From the NCBI GenBank assembly GCA_002189035.1, contig NEEC01000182.1, forward strand, positions 1 through 33,680: DNA of 33,680 nt, read 5' to 3'. Shown here piece by piece: positions 1 to 11,213 of the stretch (within the stretch, counting starts at the first letter, position 1; each line of letters begins with the position of its first letter). The notes under the pieces were generated by a model. That model made no database searches and had not been told where the DNA came from. It worked only from the letters and a program-made list of their open reading frames with translations. The position numbers and the translations under genes were made by a program. Origin of the DNA: Utricularia gibba (lineage: Eukaryota > Streptophyta > Magnoliopsida > Lamiales > Lentibulariaceae).

Positions 1-1242
1 TCAAATATATAGCAGAGTGTTGAGAAAACCCATTGGGGTTCTCATGACATCCTAACTACATCAAATGCGTTACGATTTTCGTCGAGTGCGACCCGATTGG
101 GCTTAGTAGCCAGACCGAATCTCGGGCCGGACAAAGCTCCAACGACAGCACCCGCCTTTAAATGGCAAGCTATTGCTTGAAAAACCATGTGGCAGCCGCC
201 GACAACCCAACGTTAATAAATGCATCACTTCTTTTGCCGGGCTACAGCTGACTATGGGCTCAAGCCCGACCCGAATCCGGCCCGATCTCGGTGACCCACA
301 AAAGCGCCTTGTCAAGTGTAAAGCATGCTGTTGAAAAAACCATTTGGGGTGGTCATGAGATCCTAACTTCAATAAAGGTGTCACGATTTTCGTCGAATGG
401 GATCGGATTGTGCTGTGAAGTCAGACCGATCCTTGGGTCCGGACGAAGTTCCCAACAACAGCACCCGCAAAAAAACGACAACTTTTCCTCGAAAAAAGCA
501 TGTAGGCAGCCGCCGAAAACCCAACGTTAATAAATGCATCACTTTTTTGGCCGGGCTACAAATGACTATGGGCCAGAGCGCGACTCGACCATTTGCTCGA
601 TACTAGTGCCAGCCTAGAGCGCCTCCTCAAATATAAATCAGGTTGTTGAGAAAACCATTTGGGGTGCTCATGACATCCTAACTTCAAAAAATGCATCACG
701 ATTTTCATCGAGTAGCACCCGATTGGGCTCAGGAGCCAGACCGAACCTTGGGCCCTTACAAAGCTGCCAACGACAGCACCCGCCTTAAAATGGCAAGCTA
801 TTGCTTGAAAAACCATTCAGGCAGCCGCCGAAAACCCAACGTTGATAAATGCATCACTTATTTTCCGGGCTACAACTGACTATGGGCCATAGCCCGACCC
901 GACCTCTGGCCCAATCCCGAAACCCCCCAAGAGCGCCTTCTGAAATATAAAGTAGAGTGTTGAGAAAACCCGTTGGGGTTCTCATGACATCCTAACTAAA
1001 GCAAATGCATTACGATTTCGTCGAGTACGACCCGATTGGGCTTAGTAGCCAGACCGAATCTCGGGCCCTGACAAAGCTCCCAACTACAGCACCCACTTAA
1101 AACGGCAAGCTGTTGCTTGAAAAACCATTTAGGCAGCCGCCGAAAACCCATCGTTGATAAATGCATCACTTATTTTCCGGGCTACAACTGACTATTGGCC
1201 TGAGCCCGACCCGACCTCTGGCCCAATCCCGAAACCCTCCGG
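1..1242. repeat. HOR unit 1 (5' partial)
   Basis: A 1-303 (first 8 bases outside the window), B 304-618, C 619-932, D 933-1242. A has ACTATGGG and lost one base in each of GCTCCCAACG and GTGGGCAGCC. B has CCGATCC. D is 310 bp: it lost GA from the terminal CTCCGAGGG, which breaks the junction dyad, and one C in CACCTT. Confidence 0.95.
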
Positions 1243-2493
1243 GCGCCTTCTCAAATATATAGCAGAGTGTTGAGAAAACCCATTGGGGTTCTCATGACAT
1301 CCTAACTACATCAAATGCGTTACGATTTTCGTCGAGTGCGACCCGATTGGGCTTAGTAGCCAGACCGAATCTCGGGCCGGACAAAGCTCCCAACGACAGC
1401 ACCCGACTTTAAATGGCAAGCTATTGCTTGAAAACCATGTGGGCAGCCGCCGACAACCCAACGTTAATAAATGCATCACTTCTTTTGCCGGGCTACAGCT
1501 GACTTTGGGCTCAAGCCCGACCCGAATCCGGCCCGATCTCGGTGACCCACAAAAGCGCCTTGTCAAGTGTAAAGCATGCTGTTGAAAAAACCATTTGGGG
1601 TGGTCATGAGATCCTAACTTCAATAAAGGCATCACGATTTTCGTCGAATGGGATCGGATTGTGCTGTGAAGTCAGACCGACCTTGGGTCCGGACGAAGTT
1701 CCCAACAACAGCACCCGCAAAAAAACGACAACTTTTCCTCGAAAAAAGCATGTAGGCAGCCGCCGAAAACCCAACGTTAATAAATGCATCACTTTTTTGG
1801 CCGGGCTACAAATGACTATGGGCCAGAGCGCGACTCGACCATTTGCTCGATACTAGTGCCAGCCTAGAGCGCCTCCTCAAATATAAATCAGGTTGTTGAG
1901 AAAACCATTTGGGGTGCTCATGACATCCTAACTTCAAAAAATGCATCACGATTTTCATCGAGTAGCACCCGATTGGGCTCAGGAGCCAGACCGAACCTTG
2001 GGCCCTTACAAAGCTGCCAACGACAGCACCCGCCTTAAAATGGCAAGCTATTGCTTGAAAAACCATTCAGGCAGCCGCCGAAAACCCAACGTTGATAAAT
2101 GCATCACTTATTTTCCGGGCTACAACTGACTATGGGCCATAGCCCGACCCGACCTCTGGCCCAATCCCGAAACCCCCCAAGAGCGCCTTCTGAAATATAA
2201 AGTAGAGTTGAGAAAACCCGTTGGGGTTCTCATGACATCCTAACTAAAGCAAATGCATTACGATTTCGTCGAGTACGACCCGATTGGGCTTAGTAGCCAG
2301 ACCGAATCTCGGGCCCTGACAAAGCTCCCAACTACAGCACCCACCTTAAAACGGCAAGCTGTTGCTTGAAAAACCATTTAGGCAGCCGCCGAAAACCCAT
2401 CGTTGATAAATGCATCACTTATTTTCCGGGCTACAACTGACTATTGGCCTGAGCCCGACCCGACCTCTGGCCCAATCCCGAAACCCTCCGAGG
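1243..2493. repeat. HOR unit 2
   Basis: A 1243-1554, B 1555-1868, C 1869-2182, D 2183-2493. A has the left-block haplotype (CCCGACTTT, CTATTG, GAAAACC) and ACTTTGGG. B has AAGGCATCACG and CCGACC. D is 311 bp, with GAGTTGAG in place of GAGTGTTGAG. Confidence 0.96.
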
Positions 2494-3747
2494 GCGCCTT
2501 CTCAAATATATAGCAGAGTGTTGAGAAAACCCATTGGGGTTCTCATGACATCCTAACTACATCAAATGCGTTACGATTTTCGTCGAGTGCGACCCGATTG
2601 GGCTTAGTAGCCAGACCGAATCTCGGGCCGGACAAAGCTCCCAACGACAGCACCCGCCTTTAAATGGCAAGCTGTTGCTTGAAAAACCATGTGGGCAGCC
2701 GCCGACAACCCAACGTTAATAAATGCATCACTTCTTTTGCCGGGCTACAGCTGACTTGGGCTCAAGCCCGACCCGAATCCGGCCCGATCTCGGTGACCCA
2801 CAAAAGCGCCTTGTCAAGTGTAAAGCATGCTGTTGAAAAAACCATTTGGGGTGGTCATGAGATCCTAACTTCAATAAAGGTGTCACGATTTTCGTCGAAT
2901 GGGATCGGATTGTGCTGTGAAGTCAGACCGAACCTTGGGTCCGGACGAAGTTCCCAACAACAGCACCCGCAAAAAAACGACAACTTTTCCTCGAAAAAAG
3001 CATGTAGGCAGCCGCCGAAAACCCAACGTTAATAAATGCATCACTTTTTTGGCCGGGCTACAAATGACTATGGGCCAGAGCGCGACTCGACCATTTGCTC
3101 GATACTAGTGCCAGCCTAGAGCGCCTCCTCAAATATAAATCAGGTTGTTGAGAAAACCATTTGGGGTGCTCATGACATCCTAACTTCAAAAAATGCATCA
3201 CGATTTTCATCGAGTAGCACCCGATTGGGCTCAGGAGCCAGACCGAACCTTGGGCCCTTACAAAGCTGCCAACGACAGCACCCGCCTTAAAATGGCAAGC
3301 TATTGCTTGAAAAACCATTCAGGCAGCCGCCGAAAACCCAACGTTGATAAATGCATCACTTATTTTCCGGGCTACAACTGACTATGGGCCATAGCCCGAC
3401 CCGACCTCTGGCCCAATCCCGAAACCCCCCAAGAGCGCCTTCTGAAATATAAAGTAGAGTGTTGAGAAAACCCGTTGGGGTTCTCATGACATCCTAACTA
3501 AAGCAAATGCATTACGATTTCGTCGAGTACGACCCGATTGGGCTTAGTAGCCAGACCGAATCTCGGGCCCTGACAAAGCTCCCAACTACAGCACCCACCT
3601 TAAAACGGCAAGCTGTTGCTTGAAAAACCATTTAGGCAGCCGCCGAAAACCCATCGTTGATAAATGCATCACTTATTTTCCGGGCTACAACTGACTATTG
3701 GCCTGAGCCCGACCCGACCTCTGGCCCAATCCCGAAACCCTCCGAGG
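2494..3747. repeat. HOR unit 3
   Basis: A 2494-2805, B 2806-3120, C 3121-3434, D 3435-3747; 1254 bp. A carries the haplotype CCCGCCTTT, CTGTTG, GAAAAACC that otherwise prevails only right of 19986, so this unit is an outlier in the left block. B has GGTGTCACG and CCGAACC. Confidence 0.96.
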
Positions 3748-4998
3748 GCGCCTTCTCAAATATATAGCAGAGTGTTGAGAAAACCCATTGGGGTTCTCAT
3801 GACATCCTAACTACATCAAATGCGTTACGATTTTCGTCGAGTGCGACCCGATTGGGCTTAGTAGCCAGACCGAATCTCGGGCCGGACAAAGCTCCCAACG
3901 ACAGCACCCGACTTTAAATGGCAAGCTATTGCTTGAAAACCATGTGGGCAGCCGCCGACAACCCAACGTTAATAAATGCATCACTTCTTTTGCCGGGCTA
4001 CAGCTGACTTGGGCTCAAGCCCGACCCGAATCCGGCCCGATCTCGGTGACCCACAAAAGCGCCTTGTCAAGTGTAAAGCATGCTGTTGAAAAAACCATTT
4101 GGGGTGGTCATGAGATCCTAACTTCAATAAAGGTTCACGATTTTCGTCGAATGGGATCGGATTGTGCTGTGAAGTCAGACCGACCTTGGGTCCGGACGAA
4201 GTTCCCAACAACAGCACCCGCAAAAAAACGACAACTTTTCCTCGAAAAAAGCATGTAGGCAGCCGCCGAAAACCCAACGTTAATAAATGCATCACTTTTT
4301 TGGCCGGGCTACAAATGACTATGGGCCAGAGCGCGACTCGACCATTTGCTCGATACTAGTGCCAGCCTAGAGCGCCTCCTCAAATATAAATCAGGTTGTT
4401 GAGAAAACCATTTGGGGTGCTCATGACATCCTAACTTCAAAAAATGCATCACGATTTTCATCGAGTAGCACCCGATTGGGCTCAGGAGCCAGACCGAACC
4501 TTGGGCCCTTACAAAGCTGCCAACGACAGCACCCGCCTTAAAATGGCAAGCTATTGCTTGAAAAACCATTCAGGCAGCCGCCGAAAACCCAACGTTGATA
4601 AATGCATCACTTATTTTCCGGGCTACAACTGACTATGGGCCATAGCCCGACCCGACCTCTGGCCCAATCCCGAAACCCCCCAAGAGCGCCTTCTGAAATA
4701 TAAAGTAGAGTGTTGAGAAAACCCGTTGGGGTTCTCATGACATCCTAACTAAAGCAAATGCATTACGATTTCGTCGAGTACGACCCGATTGGGCTTAGTA
4801 GCCAGACCGAATCTCGGGCCCTGACAAAGCTCCCAACTACAGCACCCACCTTAAAACGGCAAGCTGTTGCTTGAAAAACCATTTAGGCAGCCGCCGAAAA
4901 CCCATCGTTGATAAATGCATCACTTATTTTCCGGGCTACAACTGACTATTGGCCTGAGCCCGACCCGACCTCTGGCCCAATCCCGAAACCCTCCGAGG
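3748..4998. repeat. HOR unit 4
   Basis: A 3748-4058, B 4059-4371, C 4372-4685, D 4686-4998. A is the left-block type with GAAAACC. B is 313 bp, with AAGGTTCACG (one base lost) and CCGACC (one base lost, as in unit 2). Confidence 0.96.
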
Positions 4999-6254
4999 GC
5001 GCCTTCTCAATATATATAGCAGAGTGTTGAGAAAACCCATTGGGGTTCTCATGACATCCTAACTACATCAAATGCGTTACGATTTTCGTCGAGTGCGACC
5101 CGATTGGGCTTAGTAGCCAGACCGAATCTCGGGCCGGACAAAGCTCCCAACGACAGCACCCGACTTTAAATGGCAAGCTATTGCTTGACAAACCATGTGG
5201 GCAGCCGCCGACAACCCAACGTTAATAAATGCATCACTTCTTTTGCCGGGCTACAGCTGACTTTGGGCTCAAGCCCGACCCGAATCCGGCCCGATCTCGG
5301 TGACCCACAAAAGCGCCTTGTCAAGTGTAAAGCATGCTGTTGAAAAAACCATTTGGGGTGGTCATGAGATCCTAACTTCAATAAAGGCATCACGATTTAC
5401 GTCGAATGGGATCGGATTGTGCTGTGAAGTCAGACCGATCCTTGGGTCCGGACGAAGTTCCCAACAACAGCACCCGCAAAAAAACGACAACTTTTCCTCG
5501 AAAAAAGCATGTAGGCAGCCGCCGAAAACCCAACGTTAATAAATGCATCACTTTTTTGGCCGGGCTACAAATGACTATGGGCCAGAGCGCGACTCGACCA
5601 TTTGCTCGATACTAGTGCCAGCCTAGAGCGCCTCCTCAAATATAAATCAGGTTGTTGAGAAAACCATTTGGGGTGCTCATGACATCCTAACTTCAAAAAA
5701 TGCATCACGATTTTCATCGAGTAGCACCCGATTGGGCTCAGGAGCCAGACCGAACCTTGGGCCCTTACAAAGCTGCCAACGACAGCACCCGCCTTAAAAT
5801 GGCAAGCTATTGCTTGAAAAACCATTCAGGCAGCCGCCGAAAACCCAACGTTGATAAATGCATCACTTATTTTCCGGGCTACAACTGACTATGGGCCATA
5901 GCCCGACCCGACCTCTGGCCCAATCCCGAAACCCCCCAAGAGCGCCTTCTGAAATATAAAGTAGAGTGTTGAGAAAACCCGTTGGGGTTCTCATGACATC
6001 CTAACTAAAGCAAATGCATTACGATTTCGTCGAGTACGACCCGATTGGGCTTAGTAGCCAGACCGAATCTCGGGCCCTGACAAAGCTCCCAACTACAGCA
6101 CCCACCTTAAAACGGCAAGCTGTTGCTTGAAAAACCATTTAGGCAGCCGCCGAAAACCCATCGTTGATAAATGCATCACTTATTTTCCGGGCTACAACTG
6201 ACTATTGGCCTGAGCCCGACCCGACCTCTGGCCCAATCCCGAAACCCTCCGAGG
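4999..6254. repeat. HOR unit 5
   Basis: A 4999-5312, B 5313-5627, C 5628-5941, D 5942-6254; 1256 bp. A has CTCAATATATATAGC (an extra TA-like step), GACAAACC and ACTTTGGG. B has AAGGCATCACGATTTACG with a T-to-A change and CCGATCC. These B and A variants recur together in unit 7. Confidence 0.96.
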
Positions 6255-7507
6255 GCGCCTTCTCAAATATATAGCAGAGTGTTGAGAAAACCCATTGGGG
6301 TTCTCATGACATCCTAACTACATCAAATGCGTTACGATTTTCGTCGAGTGCGACCCGATTGGGCTTAGTAGCCAGACCGAATCTCGGGCCGGACAAAGCT
6401 CCCAACGACAGCACCCGACTTTAAATGGCAAGCTATTGCTTGAAAACCATGTGGGCAGCCGCCGACAACCCAACGTTAATAAATGCATCACTTCTTTTGC
6501 CGGGCTACAGCTGACTTTGGGCTCAAGCCCGACCCGAATCCGGCCCGATCTCGGTGACCCACAAAAGCGCCTTGTCAAGTGTAAAGCATGCTGTTGAAAA
6601 AACCATTTGGGGTGGTCATGAGATCCTAACTTCAATAAAGGTGTCACGATTTCGTCGAATGGGATCGGATTGTGCTGTGAAGTCAGACCGAACCTTGGGT
6701 CCGGACGAAGTTCCCAACAACAGCACCCGCAAAAAAACGACAACTTTTCCTCGAAAAAAGCATGTAGGCAGCCGCCGAAAACCCAACGTTAATAAATGCA
6801 TCACTTTTTTGGCCGGGCTACAAATGACTATGGGCCAGAGCGCGACTCGACCATTTGCTCGATACTAGTGCCAGCCTAGAGCGCCTCCTCAAATATAAAT
6901 CAGGTTGTTGAGAAAACCATTTGGGGTGCTCATGACATCCTAACTTCAAAAAATGCATCACGATTTTCATCGAGTAGCACCCGATTGGGCTCAGGAGCCA
7001 GACCGAACCTTGGGCCCTTACAAAGCTGCCAACGACAGCACCCGCCTTAAAATGGCAAGCTATTGCTTGAAAAACCATTCAGGCAGCCGCCGAAAACCCA
7101 ACGTTGATAAATGCATCACTTATTTTCCGGGCTACAACTGACTATGGGCCATAGCCCGACCCGACCTCTGGCCCAATCCCGAAACCCCCCAAGAGCGCCT
7201 TCTGAAATATAAAGTAGAGTGTTGAGAAAACCCGTTGGGGTTCTCATGACATCCTAACTAAAGCAAATGCATTACGATTTCGTCGAGTACGACCCGATTG
7301 GGCTTAGTAGCCAGACCGAATCTCGGGCCCTGACAAAGCTCCCAACTACAGCACCCACCTTAAAACGGCAAGCTGTTGCTTGAAAAACCATTTAGGCAGC
7401 CGCCGAAAACCCATCGTTGATAAATGCATCACTTATTTTCCGGGCTACAACTGACTATTGGCCTGAGCCCGACCCGACCTCTGGCCCAATCCCGAAACCC
7501 TCCGAGG
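6255..7507. repeat. HOR unit 6
   Basis: A 6255-6566, B 6567-6880, C 6881-7194, D 7195-7507. A has GAAAACC and ACTTTGGG. B has GATTTCG (one T lost, as in unit 19) and CCGAACC. The lost T fuses two chance reading frames, which is why a longer open frame appears here. Confidence 0.96.
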
Positions 7508-8135
7508 GCGCCTTCTCAAATATATAGCAGAGTGTTGAGAAAACCCATTGGGGTTCTCATGACATCCTAACTACATCAAATGCGTTACGATTTTCGTCGA
7601 GTGCGACCCGATTGGGCTTAGTAGCCAGACCGAATCTCGGGCCGGACAAAGCTCCCAACGACAGCACCCGACTTTAAATGGCAAGCTATTGCTTGACAAA
7701 CCATGTGGGCAGCCGCCGACAACCCAACGTTAATAAATGCATCACTTCTTTTGCCGGGCTACAGCTGACTTTGGGCTCAAGCCCGACCCGAATCCGGCCC
7801 GATCTCGGTGACCCACAAAAGCGCCTTGTCAAGTGTAAAGCATGCTGTTGAAAAAACCATTTGGGGTGGTCATGAGATCCTAACTTCAATAAAGGCATCA
7901 CGATTTACGTCGAATGGGATCGGATTGTGCTGTGAAGTCAGACCGATCCTTGGGTCCGGACGAAGTTCCCAACAACAGCACCCGCAAAAAAACGACAACT
8001 TTTCCTCGAAAAAAGCATGTAGGCAGCCGCCGAAAACCCAACGTTAATAAATGCATCACTTTTTTGGCCGGGCTACAAATGACTATGGGCCAGAGCGCGA
8101 CTCGACCATTTGCTCGATACTAGTGCCAGCCTAGA

Positions 8136-8422
8136 GCGCCTCCTCAAATATAAATCAGGTTGTTGAGAAAACCATTTGGGGTGCTCATGACATCCTAACT
8201 TCAAAAAATGCATCACGATTTTCATCGAGTAGCACCCGATTGGGCTCAGGAGCCAGACCGAACCTTGGGCCCTTACAAAGCTGCCAACGACAGCACCCGC
8301 CTTAAAATGGCAAGCTATTGCTTGAAAAACCATTCAGGCAGCCGCCGAAAACCCAACGTTGATAAATGCATCACTTATTTTCCGGGCTACAACTGACTAT
8401 GGGCCATAGCCGACCCGAAATA
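8136..8422. repeat. Monomer C with shortened 3' end (unit 7)
   Basis: 287 bp instead of 314. It is normal through ACTATGGGCCATAGC, then reads CGACCCGAAAT and passes straight to the next GCGCCT. Most of the last 35 bases (the CCTCTGGCCCAATCCCG and poly-C part) is missing. The loss lies directly at the junction with the extra monomer D'. Confidence 0.9.
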
Positions 8423-8706
8423 GCGCCTTCTTGAGAAAATTGGGGTTCTCATGACATCCTAACTAAAGCAAATGCATTACGATTTCGTCGAGTACGACCC
8501 GATTGGGCTTAGTAGCCAGACCGAATCTCGGGCCCTGACAAAGCTCCAACTAGCACCCACCTTAAAACGGCAAGCTTTGCTTGAAAAACCATTTAGGCAG
8601 CCGCCGAAAACCCACGTTGATAAATGCATCACTTATTTTCCGGGCTACAACTGACTATTGGCCTAGCCCGACCCGACCTCTGGCCCAATCCCGAAACCCC
8701 CCAAGA
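8423..8706. repeat. Extra eroded monomer D' (D start, C end), 284 bp
   Basis: Relative to D it lacks about 19 bases after GCGCCTTCT and the CCCG of AAAACCCGTTGG. Smaller losses follow: GCTCCAACTAGCACCC (three bases), AAGCTTTGC (one), CCCACGTTG (one) and GGCCTAGCCC (one). Almost every change is a deletion; I see hardly any substitution. Its 3' end is GAAACCCCCCAAGA, the C ending, not the D ending CTCCGAGGG. It is therefore a D/C hybrid, as expected from unequal exchange between out-of-register monomers. Confidence 0.9.
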
Positions 8707-9019
8707 GCGCCTTCTGAAATATAAAGTAGAGTGTTGAGAAAACCCGTTGGGGTTCTCATGACATCCTAACTAAAGCAAATGCATTACGATTTCGTCGAGT
8801 ACGACCCGATTGGGCTTAGTAGCCAGACCGAATCTCGGGCCCTGACAAAGCTCCCAACTACAGCACCCACCTTAAAACGGCAAGCTGTTGCTTGAAAAAC
8901 CATTTAGGCAGCCGCCGAAAACCCATCGTTGATAAATGCATCACTTATTTTCCGGGCTACAACTGACTATTGGCCTGAGCCCGACCCGACCTCTGGCCCA
9001 ATCCCGAAACCCTCCGAGG

Positions 9020-10272
9020 GCGCCTTCTCAAATATATAGCAGAGTGTTGAGAAAACCCATTGGGGTTCTCATGACATCCTAACTACATCAAATGCGTTAC
9101 GATTTTCGTCGAGTGCGACCCGATTGGGCTTAGTAGCCAGACCGAATCTCGGGCCGGACAAAGCTCCCAACGACAGCACCCGACTTTAAATGGCAAGCTA
9201 TTGCTTGAAAACCATGTGGGCAGCCGCCGACAACCCAACGTTAATAAATGCATCACTTCTTTTGCCGGGCTACAGCTGACTTGGGCTCAAGCCCGACCCG
9301 AATCCGGCCCGATCTCGGTGACCCACAAAAGCGCCTTGTCAAGTGTAAAGCATGCTGTTGAAAAAACCATTTGGGGTGGTCATGAGATCCTAACTTCAAT
9401 AAAGGTGTCACGATTTTCGTCGAATGGGATCGGATTGTGCTGTGAAGTCAGACCGATCCTTGGGTCCGGACGAAGTTCCCAACAACAGCACCCGCAAAAA
9501 AACGACAACTTTTCCTCGAAAAAAGCATGTAGGCAGCCGCCGAAAACCCAACGTTAATAAATGCATCACTTTTTTGGCCGGGCTACAAATGACTATGGGC
9601 CAGAGCGCGACTCGACCATTTGCTCGATACTAGTGCCAGCCTAGAGCGCCTCCTCAAATATAAATCAGGTTGTTGAGAAAACCATTTGGGGTGCTCATGA
9701 CATCCTAACTTCAAAAAATGCATCACGATTTTCATCGAGTAGCACCCGATTGGGCTCAGGAGCCAGACCGAACCTTGGGCCCTTACAAAGCTGCCAACGA
9801 CAGCACCCGCCTTAAAATGGCAAGCTATTGCTTGAAAAACCATTCAGGCAGCCGCCGAAAACCCAACGTTGATAAATGCATCACTTATTTTCCGGGCTAC
9901 AACTGACTATGGGCCATAGCCCGACCCGACCTCTGGCCCAATCCCGAAACCCCCCAAGAGCGCCTTCTGAAATATAAAGTAGAGTGTTGAGAAAACCCAT
10001 TGGGGTTCTCATGACATCCTAACTAAAGCAAATGCATTACGATTTCGTCGAGTACGACCCGATTGGGCTTAGTAGCCAGACCGAATCTCGGGCCCTGACA
10101 AAGCTCCCAACTACAGCACCCACCTTAAAACGGCAAGCTGTTGCTTGAAAAACCATTTAGGCAGCCGCCGAAAACCCATCGTTGATAAATGCATCACTTA
10201 TTTTCCGGGCTACAACTGACTATTGGCCTGAGCCCGACCCGACCTCTGGCCCAATCCCGAAACCCTCCGAGG
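9020..10272. repeat. HOR unit 8
   Basis: A 9020-9330, B 9331-9645, C 9646-9959, D 9960-10272. A is left-block type with GAAAACC. B has CCGATCC. D has CCCATTGGGG, the A-like variant, instead of CCCGTTGGGG. Confidence 0.96.
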
Positions 10273-10584
10273 GCGCCTTCTCAAATATATAGCAGAGTGT
10301 TGAGAAAACCCATTGGGGTTCTCATGACATCCTAACTACATCAAATGCGTTACGATTTTCGTCGAGTGCGACCCGATTGGGCTTAGTAGCCAGACCGAAT
10401 CTCGGGCCGGACAAAGCTCCCAACGACAGCACCCGACTTTAAATGGCAAGCTATTGCTTGACAAACCATGTGGGCAGCCGCCGACAACCCAACGTTAATA
10501 AATGCATCACTTCTTTTGCCGGGCTACAGCTGACTTGGGCTCAAGCCCGACCCGAATCCGGCCCGATCTCGGTGACCCACAAAA
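10273..10584. repeat. Monomer A, reference copy (unit 9), 312 bp
   Basis: Opens with GCGCCTTCTCAAATATATAG and ends with GGTGACCCACAAAA. The first half (10273-10433) is very close to the first half of D. The second half (10434-10584) differs from C and D and has its own 3' end. It contains the short inverted repeat GGGCT-CA-AGCCC at 10537-10548. A is the most polymorphic of the four monomers. It varies at CCCGMCTTTAAA (M is A or C), at CTRTTGCTTG (R is A or G), at GAAAACC, GAAAAACC or GACAAACC, and at ACTTGGG, ACTTTGGG or ACTATGGG. The first base is placed at the conserved GCGCCT by convention; a satellite has no natural start. Confidence 0.93.
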
Positions 10585-10899
10585 GCGCCTTGTCAAGTGT
10601 AAAGCATGCTGTTGAAAAAACCATTTGGGGTGGTCATGAGATCCTAACTTCAATAAAGGTGTCACGATTTTCGTCGAATGGGATCGGATTGTGCTGTGAA
10701 GTCAGACCGAACCTTGGGTCCGGACGAAGTTCCCAACAACAGCACCCGCAAAAAAACGACAACTTTTCCTCGAAAAAAGCATGTAGGCAGCCGCCGAAAA
10801 CCCAACGTTAATAAATGCATCACTTTTTTGGCCGGGCTACAAATGACTATGGGCCAGAGCGCGACTCGACCATTTGCTCGATACTAGTGCCAGCCTAGA
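10585..10899. repeat. Monomer B, reference copy (unit 9), 315 bp
   Basis: Opens with GCGCCTTGTCAAGTGTAAAG and ends with GTGCCAGCCTAGA. It is the most divergent of the four monomers. Its second half (10747-10899) starts with a run of seven A, then TTTT and a run of six A within about 30 bp, and its 3' part (CGACTCGACCATTTGCTCGA) has no close match in A, C or D. It carries the single ACTAGT hexamer of the unit. Between units it varies around AAGGTGTCACGATTTTCG and at CCGAACC, CCGATCC or CCGACC. Confidence 0.93.
10749..10778. other. A-tract cluster of monomer B (possible curved DNA)
   Basis: Within about 30 bp there is a run of seven A, then TTTT, then a run of six A, with tract centres roughly 13 and 10 bp apart. 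This is close to helical phasing and could bend DNA. Only B has it, so it would recur once per 1254 bp. The curvature is inferred from the spacing, not measured. Confidence 0.4.
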
Positions 10900-11061
10900 G
10901 CGCCTCCTCAAATATAAATCAGGTTGTTGAGAAAACCATTTGGGGTGCTCATGACATCCTAACTTCAAAAAATGCATCACGATTTTCATCGAGTAGCACC
11001 CGATTGGGCTCAGGAGCCAGACCGAACCTTGGGCCCTTACAAAGCTGCCAACGACAGCACC
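10900..11061. repeat. Half-monomer H1 of C (~157-bp ancestral subunit, first copy)
   Basis: First of two distantly related halves of the monomer, 162 bp. Blocks matching the second half in the same order are CGCCT near the start, TTGTTGAGAAAACCATT (against TTGCTTGAAAAACCATT), AAATGCATCAC followed by ATTTTC, and a C/G-rich end with GGGCTCAGGAGCC (against GGGCCATAGCCC) and GGGCCC (against TGGCCC). The same division works for A, B and D. Confidence 0.8.
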
Positions 11062-11213
11062 CGCCTTAAAATGGCAAGCTATTGCTTGAAAAACCATTCA
11101 GGCAGCCGCCGAAAACCCAACGTTGATAAATGCATCACTTATTTTCCGGGCTACAACTGACTATGGGCCATAGCCCGACCCGACCTCTGGCCCAATCCCG
11201 AAACCCCCCAAGA
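11062..11213. repeat. Half-monomer H2 of C (~157-bp ancestral subunit, second copy)
   Basis: Second half of the monomer, 152 bp, opening with CGCCTTAAAATGG and aligned block by block with the first half. Halves measure 161/151 bp in A, 162/153 in B, 162/152 in C and 161/152 in D, averaging about 157 bp. Divergence between halves is far greater than between monomers, so the dimerisation is the older event. Confidence 0.8.

Larger units (their letters stand above)
7508..9019. repeat. HOR unit 7, five monomers (A-B-C-D'-D)
   Basis: A 7508-7820, B 7821-8135, shortened C 8136-8422, extra monomer D' 8423-8706, D 8707-9019; 1512 bp. A and B share the rare variants of unit 5 (GACAAACC, ACTTTGGG, GATTTACG, CCGATCC). 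The insertion adds 258 bp to the usual length, because both C and the extra monomer are shortened. Confidence 0.95.
10900..11213. repeat. Monomer C, reference copy (unit 9), 314 bp
   Basis: Opens with GCGCCTCCTCAAATATAAAT and ends with GAAACCCCCCAAGA. This is the most uniform monomer: by eye I find essentially no base substitutions between the 27 copies. Differences are the number of C in the terminal run (5, 6 or 7), one-base deletions in units 25 and 26, and the shortened end in unit 7. It shows the ancestral dimer best: ATGCATCAC occurs in both halves about 158 bp apart, within similar surroundings. It holds 14 CpG dinucleotides. Confidence 0.94.

Noticed and set aside
397-606. Recurrent 69-codon plus-strand frame in B and 62-codon plus-strand frame in C
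   Set aside because: They are by-products of monomers that happen to lack stops in one frame. There is no promoter, ribosome-binding or splice context, and they are nested in a satellite.
556-816. Open frame of 86 codons on the minus strand, repeated unchanged in most units over the B/C junction
   Set aside because: Its conservation equals that of the surrounding non-open DNA in C, one-base indels break it in units 25 and 26, it overlaps an open frame on the other strand, and it shows no recognisable domain or codon pattern.
10537-10548. Hairpin GGGCT-CA-AGCCC in A as a terminator or regulatory site
   Set aside because: It has a five-base stem with a two-base loop, no T-run follows and no transcript is supported; it is noted only as part of monomer A.
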